33,403 nt of DNA from Eubacterium sp. Lineage in GTDB: Bacteria > Bacillota_A > Clostridia > Lachnospirales > Lachnospiraceae. A program made the translations under genes and the position numbers. How positions within the stretch are numbered: the first letter of the stretch is position 1; each line of letters begins with the position of its first letter. Positions 27,001 to 33,403 of the stretch are shown here, in pieces. The notes below the pieces were generated by a model, which did no database searches, was not told the origin of the DNA, and worked only from the letters and a program-made list of their open reading frames with translations. The stretch covers positions 1 to 33,403 of the forward strand of contig JAILEL010000212.1 in NCBI GenBank assembly GCA_024687845.1, read 5' to 3'.

Positions 27001-30000
27001 GTGATTATGCTGTTACAAATTATAATAATGTAATAGGTCGTATGTATGTCGGTGGTATAGCGGGCGCAAATGGAGTCGGAAATATAGATGCTGATAAAAT
27101 GAACTATAGAGAGCCATCGCTTAATAAAGCTGCACCGGCATCTAGAATTATACGAGAAGATAATTCTGTACTATTTCACAAAGCCCTTAATAAAGGCATT
27201 GTACTAACGCTAAAGTCAAGTCGTCCTTTTATTGCCGGTATAATGGACGAATGGACTGAAGCAGACTATGAAAATATCTCTAAGATATTTGAAGATGAAG
27301 AATTAACAGGTCTGTCCGGAGGAATAGTAGGACTAAATTGTTCTTCTATAAAAGAATGCGACAATATACAGTCTGAAGATGTGAAGAATCTCTCGATGAA
27401 GATAGTATCTTCGAATTATACAGGTAACCAAACCATAGATTTATATACTGATGAAATAAAAGCTGAAGATATAGTTAAAATAATTGAGAGCTCAAAGTTT
27501 GGAGGTAATGCAGTTGGTGGAATTGCAGGGGCTTGTTTTGAGGGTGGAACAATAAACGTTCCTACAGATGACTGGAGTAATAGTTATTCCTCGAAGGTAG
27601 ATGCTTTTGTATATGGGCAGGACTATGTTGGAGGTAGTGCAGGACTGACAAAATCAAAAGAATCTGACTTGTATAACTGTATGAATAAGCTGATTGCTGA
27701 CAATAATACATCCTCAGGCATGCTTGTAGTGGGACGTGATGCAGTAGGAGGATATGTGGGGCGAATAGGTGGTCTTTGCTGGGATTATGAAACTACTACA
27801 GTACCTTATAAAGTTAAAGGAAGATATGGCATTGGAGGAGTATTTGGAGTAGTCACATCAGATGACGAGCTGGCTGTTTCGATAGATCCGGCAGTTACAA
27901 ATAAAAAGTGTCAGATTGATGGTATAGCATATGTTGGCGGATACCTTGGTATCGCTGATTCTTCCGAAGACATAGAACTGAAAGGGGTTAATAATAAGGA
28001 AATAGATTTAAATTATATAGATGTATATGGAAAGTATTTCGTTGGAGGAATAGCCGGGGGAATCTCAGGAAACAAAAAAACATTGAAATATATTGCCAGT
28101 TCTGAATTTGCGCTTGGCAGCAATGTTTCTATTAACGCAGAATCATACGCAGGCGGAATAGCCGGGCTTTATACTGTAGAAAGTGAGTCGAATGATTTTT
28201 GTTCGGTAAGTGAAGATCATGAGACAAATGATGGAAAACTATATAAAATAGTAGCTGATAATCTTATTGAAGAAGGTAATTATGTAGATTATGAGAAGGC
28301 ATTTGCCAAAATAGCAGATACAGATATTTCTTCGGGTAACATTTTTGGTGTACCGACAGATGATGATTATTTATGTGAAATAGATTTTCCTGATTATGCT
28401 GAGAGAACGAATAGTAACCCGGCTCAGGTAACAGCAAAGATATTCGCAGCAGGAGCATTTGGTTATGTTCCTGAAAATGTACAATTAAAAATAGACGGTT
28501 TCGTAAATAATGGTAATATAGCTACGACCGAGGTGATTAATGGTAATGTTTCTGAATCCTTGATGGATGATGTCAGGTATTCTTATTTGGGTGGTGTTGT
28601 CGGACGAGTATCCGGCAATATGACTCTTGTTAATTGTGAAAATAAAAAGCGTGGAGAAGATACTGCTTCATCTTCTTATTATGTGTCAAAGGCAACGTAT
28701 ATAGGAGGACTTACAGAGGTTAATGCGGGTATTATTCGAGGAACCGGAGAACGGGATAATGATGGAAAAATTAAAGAGAGCGGATATCTGATTAATTCTG
28801 TAAATGCGACATATAGTGGTAAAAATTATGGAGCGATAGCAGGTATTAATGGAACAAAAAATACTTATGTTTCTACAGATGTTAACAATAAGGTAGATAA
28901 TGAAAACTCCACAGGTCTGATTCTTTGGTGTAAGAATGCTAAGATCTTATCGACAGACCGGGATTCTATTACGGGCGAAAATGGAAATGCTTCAGGAATA
29001 GTGGCTGCCGTAGGTGGAAATAGTGCTGTTGTTGAATGTCAGAACGAAAAAACAATAAATGCTGTCGATATTGCTTCTGGTTTGGTTGGAGAAGTGAAAA
29101 AAGGGTCCTGCATTATAGATTCATGTACGAATGCAGATGATGCAAATATTTCGGCATCGGGTACAGCTTCGGGAATTGTTGGAATAGACTTAGCGTCAGA
29201 TGCTTTAATTGTTCGGAATTGTATAAATATAGGAACTATTACATCAACTGGAGAAAATGGAAATGCCGCTGGAATAGTTGGAAAAGGTACAAGTCAAAAT
29301 CATAATTCAGAGAAGCCATTTTTAATTAATAACTGTATTAATCATGGAGCTATAGATGCGTCAGGATGTGTAGCAGGTATTATATCTGATAGTAATAGCC
29401 CTCGTATAGAGATAAGTGAATCGGTAAATACCGGTGTTATAACTATATCTGAAAAACATGCAAGAGAAGAAGATGACGGTAGTAGTTATGATGCTGCAGG
29501 TATTGTATGTGATACACATAAAAATGGAATAATTAATAAATGCAGGAATTATGGAACAGGACTATATTATGGAATAACCAAAGGAACGGCTCAGAGTCTA
29601 CATTATTCTCTGGATGCTTCATATGCGAAAAATCATATAGGTTCCGTTGCGCAGGAAGAACCGAGTAATGATAAGCTTTGGAATTTTTATCTGGGGGAAG
29701 AGACGGCAATAGATAAACCCAAAAGATTTAAAGCAGTTATGTCATATGAGGGTTTGGACGATGAGAAAATAGATATTAGTTCATGTGTATTTGCACCGGG
29801 AAAAGAAGGCGATTCCGGTCAGGACGAAACGACTCTTCAGCATCATGACGAATCTTGTAATTATGCAGTAAAAACTCAAGATGAAAATTCTCAAGACGAA
29901 AGTCTTCAGGATGAGAATAGATACAAGCTTATGTATACAATACAGCCTGTTTTTAACTTTAAAGGCACTGAAGAAACAGATATCGGATTCGATGCTTTCT

Positions 30001-30953
30001 CAATAGTATGGGATAATTTAGGTGAAGAGGGCACTGTATCATATCATATAGATATTTATAGTAATGAAAAAGTAATTACGTTACAGAGGAAAGATGGGAA
30101 TAATAATTTTATACCTATAAAGACGCAATTTGATGTGAATGGCTCTCCTGCAGAGGATACATTTATATTGAATAAAAATGGTGAGATTGGAATTGTTGAA
30201 TACTATATTAGAGGTGATAAACAATCTCAGAATATTACGATTACCTCTCCACATGGTTTTACAATCAGCAGTATTAATAAAATTGATGTCGTAATTGATG
30301 GGTGTACTAATTCAGAGAATAAAGTCGGAATTCTGGCATTCAAGTGGAATGAGTATGGAACTATAACCAGTAATGCGCCTGCGACTCGGATAATGGTATC
30401 ACATGATTCGGATCCTGAAGAATTCTATTACACGGGTGTAAATGATATAAAGAGTCTTATTGATGCTGTTTCAGATATTTATAGGACACACATCTTCCAG
30501 TCTGAAATACCTTTATATTCTGTTGAGGATAAGACAGGAGGTGTAGCAACTCATAAGATTAAGTCATATGATTTTGAAACAGGTATTGAAAAAATGAGTC
30601 TGCTTTTTAATCTGCAGGATGAGACATGGAGAGAATCAATTTTTGTAAAGGATTATAGTACATATTCTTCGGGAACGGTATCATATAGAGTGAGACTCTA
30701 TGAACAGCTAGATGCCAAGTATATGGATTTCATTAATGCATACATAAATGATGAACTTACATCGGATTTAGGTGTAGGTATGAATAATACATCGGATTCA
30801 GATTCTTTTGGTGATATACGAAGTGGAACGGAAAAAACAGAGGATGGTTATTCTGATGATGAAGATGAGTCAGAAGGAGAAGGCACATCTGAAAGCAATT
30901 CAGATGATGATACGGATGCTAATGTGGCTACTCCGGGGGATGCACCGGAATAA
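24009..30953 (+). CDS. Giant type IV pilin-like protein with GLUG-type repeats
   Basis: The 2314-aa protein starts with a prepilin signal: leader to G19, then FTLVELVVVLVLMAILLSIS with Glu5. A pilin-like stem and mixed domains follow (about 45-640). Then come about 25 irregular GLUG-like repeats (about 690-1840; VGGIAG, YVGGLIG, ASGIVG and similar, each followed by strands and turns), predicted to build a beta-solenoid. Later parts (1850-2250) are beta-rich and of unknown type. The last 55 residues are acidic and disordered (Asp/Glu/Ser). GLUG repeats are known from secreted, adhesin-like and peptidase-associated proteins. GAGGG stands 6 bases before the ATG. It lies 27 bp behind the first giant and is of similar architecture, so the two probably work in one fibre or tip. 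No sortase or transpeptidase motif. Confidence 0.87.
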   Translation: MRNNRFVSKMNNIHKHNKGFTLVELVVVLVLMAILLSISIAMGLGWKDWADFNHENAMAEEIFFAAQNQLTEYDSSRTLDLKVVNELRQIGDSNSTYDNSIVLSQNMLEQISYDMSGESEVKYKWDDVWKLNQNPDSQRGVIIRLKASKGDYKDYLNGTIVSKTDKSRLGAKILFDIITGYVSDSGALNAAITLEFSPDSGQVFSVCYSDRYDSLLYEGEAAGEGKTSLSVMNRILTERKNKMLGYYSVTELTQRIRGRGMTKTYLELDMENSELLTMKVIDKGSGENKLGDDDSLIFTVYNGQVQGNPLMTFNVAYSTIPVCSSYAEGLSKAMANPLTLNFNMYSGKYKNNNGVPFRVPVWRIDNEVYIVLDAADVQAQTLAYSNSIYFGQTYSSEAPNPGEQSFRNTYSFYRFGLADVTNYIYADVCVGKMGYAITDSVESGRRIDNKHVSHSKLASDQKDGFKGECVCFGEYSKDDKDDVYIDINNARHLYNVRYETDYKRSDMESVKEIYKLTADISWNEFLGKGENNTTINYFLNSYDSSKDNISRSVSGIDYDGKFFATRSVESGKYTDTSQYPFPGFRKLDSMDVFTQDKSYTKDKNESFIISDLNISVTANIVYGVYGQAVKDKCLDSSDNEDYSKILGTTTDEGGVGALSDTRAGRLPLGLFAENMGTISNITINRHVVEGLEIVNDNTVYTCMVGGFTGNNIGKLDKLTILDFQSDGESAAKISRVTGRTDVGGILGRESFALSDADADVQIKGMLNYAEVSGLENVGGIAGRVWVNYPDNEETQTENYFFDGYSISSDSKSMSDENVVRADEVIIQDCENRGTIYGLLNDKVVKERIKNGKEVNIDETSIKDLKCSFIGGIVGSALNGESIEDSISADYLAGSGGPIKLVNCDSYVVYDTGSDSFINDLSNVEEHPSLTNDNYVGGLIGYGRLTVLEKCNSKPDDEMMEGDVSKAFIFGNRYVGGLIGCAELCRFDMGEQEENETISDYAVTNYNNVIGRMYVGGIAGANGVGNIDADKMNYREPSLNKAAPASRIIREDNSVLFHKALNKGIVLTLKSSRPFIAGIMDEWTEADYENISKIFEDEELTGLSGGIVGLNCSSIKECDNIQSEDVKNLSMKIVSSNYTGNQTIDLYTDEIKAEDIVKIIESSKFGGNAVGGIAGACFEGGTINVPTDDWSNSYSSKVDAFVYGQDYVGGSAGLTKSKESDLYNCMNKLIADNNTSSGMLVVGRDAVGGYVGRIGGLCWDYETTTVPYKVKGRYGIGGVFGVVTSDDELAVSIDPAVTNKKCQIDGIAYVGGYLGIADSSEDIELKGVNNKEIDLNYIDVYGKYFVGGIAGGISGNKKTLKYIASSEFALGSNVSINAESYAGGIAGLYTVESESNDFCSVSEDHETNDGKLYKIVADNLIEEGNYVDYEKAFAKIADTDISSGNIFGVPTDDDYLCEIDFPDYAERTNSNPAQVTAKIFAAGAFGYVPENVQLKIDGFVNNGNIATTEVINGNVSESLMDDVRYSYLGGVVGRVSGNMTLVNCENKKRGEDTASSSYYVSKATYIGGLTEVNAGIIRGTGERDNDGKIKESGYLINSVNATYSGKNYGAIAGINGTKNTYVSTDVNNKVDNENSTGLILWCKNAKILSTDRDSITGENGNASGIVAAVGGNSAVVECQNEKTINAVDIASGLVGEVKKGSCIIDSCTNADDANISASGTASGIVGIDLASDALIVRNCINIGTITSTGENGNAAGIVGKGTSQNHNSEKPFLINNCINHGAIDASGCVAGIISDSNSPRIEISESVNTGVITISEKHAREEDDGSSYDAAGIVCDTHKNGIINKCRNYGTGLYYGITKGTAQSLHYSLDASYAKNHIGSVAQEEPSNDKLWNFYLGEETAIDKPKRFKAVMSYEGLDDEKIDISSCVFAPGKEGDSGQDETTLQHHDESCNYAVKTQDENSQDESLQDENRYKLMYTIQPVFNFKGTEETDIGFDAFSIVWDNLGEEGTVSYHIDIYSNEKVITLQRKDGNNNFIPIKTQFDVNGSPAEDTFILNKNGEIGIVEYYIRGDKQSQNITITSPHGFTISSINKIDVVIDGCTNSENKVGILAFKWNEYGTITSNAPATRIMVSHDSDPEEFYYTGVNDIKSLIDAVSDIYRTHIFQSEIPLYSVEDKTGGVATHKIKSYDFETGIEKMSLLFNLQDETWRESIFVKDYSTYSSGTVSYRVRLYEQLDAKYMDFINAYINDELTSDLGVGMNNTSDSDSFGDIRSGTEKTEDGYSDDEDESEGEGTSESNSDDDTDANVATPGDAPE

Positions 30954-30971
30954 ATGTGATAGGGTGATCTT

Positions 30972-31676
30972 ATGAAGGCTAACCGTAATAAATTACATAA
31001 CCCAAAAGCATATTCAAAGAATAGAGGTACTGCAATGATAGCAGCAATAATTATCATTGCAGTGCTTATGGTGTTTACATTTTCACTTATGCTTGTAACC
31101 TATACGCTTTATGCATCTCAAAATAAAAAGCTTGCCAGTCAAAGAAATAGAGAGGCGGCAAATACATTAAGTGTCGCAATCAGAAAAGAATTAGAATCAG
31201 ATTCTGCTAATGCTGACAGCTGGTTATGGAGATATTTGAGGTGCAATCTATATCAGGATAGTACGTGGCCTTATTACGATCCGGATGCACCATCGGAGAA
31301 TGCATATAGATATTTTAATCTATATAGGAATAGTAACTATGAAGTGGATGGCTTCCCGGGAAATGTTAAGCTGCGTATGTATTGGAGCCTGCCACCGGGA
31401 ATAACTCTATCAGATGTACAGAAGTTATCTGATCTGCCAATAGACGATAAGAAAAATGCGATACTATATGTGGAAATAATATGTGAGACTGCAAAGCAGT
31501 CATATACTGTACAAAATAAATATAAAATATCTATATCGCAATTTGACTCTACAGCTGAGGATATAAGTGAAAAAAGAACTTTGGAAAAAACTGTTTCGGA
31601 TAAAAATTTTAATCCTATGGCGCTAACAATAAGTGATAATGAAAAATGGAGATTTGTTTTTCAACAATATAATTAA
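30972..31676 (+). CDS. PilX/GspK-like minor pilin lacking Glu5
   Basis: A 234-aa protein with a basic leader (to about G19), then TAMIAAIIIIAVLMVFTFSL, a pilin-like hydrophobic helix. At mature position 5 it has Ala, not the Glu that nearly all major pilins keep. In type II secretion and type IV pilus systems the K-type or PilX-type minor pilin shows this loss and sits at the tip, where no neighbour must be docked. The globular part (about 50-210) has an amphipathic first helix and many aromatics. It starts 18 bp after the GLUG giant with a weak ribosome binding site. The function by position, not by homology search, is a tip or priming subunit. Confidence 0.7.
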   Translation: MKANRNKLHNPKAYSKNRGTAMIAAIIIIAVLMVFTFSLMLVTYTLYASQNKKLASQRNREAANTLSVAIRKELESDSANADSWLWRYLRCNLYQDSTWPYYDPDAPSENAYRYFNLYRNSNYEVDGFPGNVKLRMYWSLPPGITLSDVQKLSDLPIDDKKNAILYVEIICETAKQSYTVQNKYKISISQFDSTAEDISEKRTLEKTVSDKNFNPMALTISDNEKWRFVFQQYN

Positions 31677-31729
31677 GAAATGATTTATTTTTGCAATAGA
31701 AGATAATGTGATTGGCAAAGGATTTGAAT

Positions 31730-32206
31730 ATGAAAAGAAAATCATACATAAAACGACATAATGCATTAGAGATAGTTTTAAATGATGATGGAACAACAAT
31801 GGTAGAAACTCTGGTTGCTTTTGTAGTGCTCATGATTATTCTTGCAATAATATACAGTGCAGTTTCCTTTTGCTATAATCTTAGAATGAAAACAGCTGAT
31901 ACTGATAGAGTTATGCAGCAGTTTAATGCAGAGCTTTACAAAAGTGAAGATAAGATAGATTTAACTGAAGTTTCTTTTAATTCATATAATATGCAGGATG
32001 GAAAGGGACCTGTTTTTTATCTTATGCTTGATTATGAGAATAGTGATATGATTACTAATAATGTTAAGGACAGTGCTACGGAATACAGCGATTTAAAGAT
32101 TAGAATGAATAAATTAGAAGCTACAGGATATCAGTCTGTTAATCCTTTGATTGAATCTGAGGAGCTTGCAACACCTAAAGCATTACGTTTTAGATACAAG
32201 GAGTAA
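31730..32206 (+). CDS. Small prepilin-like protein (minor pilin, I/V-like)
   Basis: The ATG at 31730 gives 158 aa and has AAAGGA 7 bases upstream; an in-frame TTG at 31712 is less likely because it would place that site inside the gene. The leader is unusually long and polar for a small pilin; cleavage would follow G21 in NDDGTTMVETLV. Thr replaces Phe at mature position 1 and Glu is at position 5. The hydrophobic helix continues to about residue 45, followed by a short globular domain of about 110 aa. Size and position suggest an I- or V-type minor pilin in a tip complex. It precedes another prepilin by 5 bp. Confidence 0.75.
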   Translation: MKRKSYIKRHNALEIVLNDDGTTMVETLVAFVVLMIILAIIYSAVSFCYNLRMKTADTDRVMQQFNAELYKSEDKIDLTEVSFNSYNMQDGKGPVFYLMLDYENSDMITNNVKDSATEYSDLKIRMNKLEATGYQSVNPLIESEELATPKALRFRYKE

Positions 32207-32211
32207 ATTCT

Positions 32212-32874
32212 ATGGTCAGAAACATTATAGACAATAGAATAAAGGCTTTAAATAACAATAAAGGAAGTACACTTGTAGAAATGATAGTTTGCTTTGTTTT
32301 GTTGTCTGTTTTTGTTTCTACTGCTGTAGTGATAATTGGAATGATTACAAGCCTGTATTATCAGATAAAGGGCGAAACATATGCGAAACAGGTTTCAGAT
32401 ATCATTATAGAGAAGATTGCATCAGAACTTGATGGTGCAATATATGTTGAAGGAGATACAGTAAATAATCCTCAAATAGATGATGATGTCAAAACAAAAA
32501 AAGGTAGTAAAATCGCCTTGATTGATAAGACAAATACAAGTGTGGTTCTTTCTGTAAGAGAGAGCCGTTTATGCATCGACTATATGGCAATTGTGGATGA
32601 TGATGATCCGACTAAAAACAGGGAAGCAACCACATGGAAATATGATGACAGTGTATATAATGGCTTTACCATTACAGAATTTGAAATGATAAGAGGGGAT
32701 GGATTAGTATCGGAAAAAGATAAGATTAGAGGATATGGCATTGATGGATCCCTATCAGATTATGATAATAATGTTATTTTGATACTAATTTCATTATATA
32801 GTCCTAAATACGGTGAGTATAAATCTTATAGATTTGTGCAGATGTATAATGTTCCTAAAGACTATGGATTATAA
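32212..32874 (+). CDS. Small prepilin-like protein (minor pilin, J/W-like)
   Basis: The 220-aa protein has a basic leader ending at G18 and a helix STLVEMIVCFVLLSVFVSTA with Glu5; Ser stands at mature position 1. A globular part of about 170 residues follows, ending in a pair of strands (ILISLYSPKYGEYKSYRFVQ). AAGGAG within the end of the previous gene serves as ribosome binding site, so the two are coupled. By size and gene order it resembles the J/W-type minor pilin that completes I-J-K tip complexes. It is the last gene of the operon, with a terminator-like hairpin about 50 bp downstream. Confidence 0.78.
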   Translation: MVRNIIDNRIKALNNNKGSTLVEMIVCFVLLSVFVSTAVVIIGMITSLYYQIKGETYAKQVSDIIIEKIASELDGAIYVEGDTVNNPQIDDDVKTKKGSKIALIDKTNTSVVLSVRESRLCIDYMAIVDDDDPTKNREATTWKYDDSVYNGFTITEFEMIRGDGLVSEKDKIRGYGIDGSLSDYDNNVILILISLYSPKYGEYKSYRFVQMYNVPKDYGL

Positions 32875-32926
32875 TTTATTTACGAGTTGATATATAATCC
32901 TGTCTTTGACAGTATTTTGAAGAAAA

Positions 32927-32968
32927 AAGTCCCGCAGAGCGCTTGTTTAGTGCTTTGCGAGACTTTTA
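32927..32968 (+). terminator. Likely terminator of the pilin operon
   Basis: AAGTCCCGCAGAGCGCT (32927-32943) pairs with AGTGCTTTGCGAGACTT (32949-32965) with one mismatch and two G-U pairs, a 5-nt loop and a T-rich end. Its left arm resembles that of the rplL terminator (TCCCGCA-x-A-x-CGCTT). Confidence 0.65.
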
Positions 32969-33091
32969 TAAATTTTATGATTACACGTTACACCATTCTA
33001 TTTTTTGGTTATAGAGCAAATATTTCTCATTTTTGCTATTGGAACGATTTGCTTCGATGTACAGAATCCAAATGCTTCATGAAGATATTAT

Positions 33092-33189
33092 AGTGGAACA
33101 TGCAAGCAAAAAAGTTACGATTTGAAAAAAAATTAAAGCCATTACTGGTTTTGCATGTGATAAACTGTAGTTAGGCTGTCAAACTACCG
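33092..33189 (+). repeat. 98-bp repeat, copy B (IS-end relic)
   Basis: Matches 18645-18742 with two substitutions and no gap, in the same orientation. No transposase sequence adjoins it, so it is a solo end or remnant. The stretch 32969-33091 before it is AT-rich and shows nothing else recognisable. Confidence 0.9.
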
Positions 33190-33209
33190 AACTTCTTATA
33201 GAATTTATA

Positions 33210-33250
33210 AAAAAATAATGCAAGTGGAAAAAACACTTGCATTTTTTTAT
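33210..33250. terminator. Bidirectional terminator between the pilin operon and the convergent gene
   Basis: AATGCAAGTG (33217-33226) and CACTTGCATT (33234-33243) form a perfect 10-bp stem with a 7-nt loop, flanked by an A-run and a T-run. It lies 15 bp beyond the stop of the minus-strand frame at 33259, so it serves that gene at least. Confidence 0.8.
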
Positions 33251-33258
33251 GACAAATG

Positions 33259-33403
33259 TTAGAATTGTAACTTGTCATTATAGGCTATGGTGGATTTCTG
33301 CGCAGAGAATTGTCGCAGGCGTTTTCTTTGTGCCCTTTTGCGATTGTTTTTACATTCGATGGGAGCTGATAAATAGCTACCATTAGTCATACAGAAATTA
33401 CTC
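33259..33403 (-). CDS. C-terminal end of an unknown protein (continues beyond window)
   Basis: A minus-strand frame is open from the window edge (codons from 33402) to TAA at 33261-33259, about 47 residues. It includes an Arg/Lys-rich stretch (NNRKRAQRKRLRQF) and ends NDKLQF. The terminator hairpin immediately after the stop supports a real gene end. An internal ATG (MTNGSYLSAP) could be a start of a very small protein, but the frame is open upstream. No family recognised. Confidence 0.4.
   Translation of the reverse strand, partial: SNFCMTNGSYLSAPIECKNNRKRAQRKRLRQFSAQKSTIAYNDKLQF

Noticed and set aside
32887..33093. Plus-strand frame of 68 codons after the last pilin
   Set aside because: It starts just before, and runs through, the terminator hairpin into the IS-end repeat, and has no ribosome binding site.
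18645..33189. Phage- or ICE-type att sites for the repeats flanking the operon
   Set aside because: No integrase, tRNA or conjugation gene is present; the left copy is contiguous with a broken transposase, so an IS end is the simpler reading.

Overview
The window is AT-rich, Firmicute-type DNA, most likely from a Lachnospiraceae bacterium of the Butyrivibrio/Pseudobutyrivibrio kind. The basis is gene content: a UPF0371 protein, a DUF6062-like protein, T/E/P-rich linkers in surface proteins, a sortase-anchored SpaA-type adhesin, a Firmicute L10 leader before rplJ-rplL, and a MocR/PdxR-type regulator. Genus is an inference; no rRNA or tRNA gene is visible.

Left part (1-6400): the 3' end of a sortase-anchored multi-domain adhesin, then a divergent pair formed by a MocR/PdxR-type regulator (minus strand) and a pyridoxal/pyridoxamine kinase (plus strand) around an operator-like inverted repeat. 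A gene-free stretch with two long hairpins follows, then a serine O-acetyltransferase with its own promoter. Strong terminators separate the units.

Middle (6400-16450): a same-strand, closely spaced run that may be one envelope-related operon. It holds a Cys-rich DUF6062-like protein, three membrane proteins with an N-terminal zinc ribbon, a Gly/Gln/Pro-rich linker and one transmembrane helix (one of them carrying extracellular von Willebrand A and C-type lectin domains), a UPF0371 protein, a membrane protein resembling an NuoL/Mrp antiporter without its key charged residues, a membrane-anchored family 3 beta-N-acetylhexosaminidase, and a small charged protein. The ribosomal stalk operon (L10 leader, attenuator, rplJ, rplL, terminator) follows.

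Right part (17800-33403): a decayed IS1634-like insertion sequence, then a 14-kb operon of five type IV pilin-like genes. Two are giants: 1628 aa with BspA/DUF285-type leucine-rich repeats and 2314 aa with about 25 GLUG-like repeats. Three are small; one lacks the conserved Glu5 in the manner of GspK/PilX minor pilins. No assembly ATPase, platform protein or prepilin peptidase lies in the window. A 98-bp direct repeat, the relic IS end (2 mismatches), lies on both sides of the operon. At the right edge, the 3' end of a minus-strand gene faces the operon across a bidirectional terminator.

The pilin operon is the best candidate for an undescribed system. The reading is that very large adhesive or binding domains are mounted on type IV pilin stems, probably at the tip of a pilus or pseudopilus, together with a small I/J/K-like minor-pilin set.
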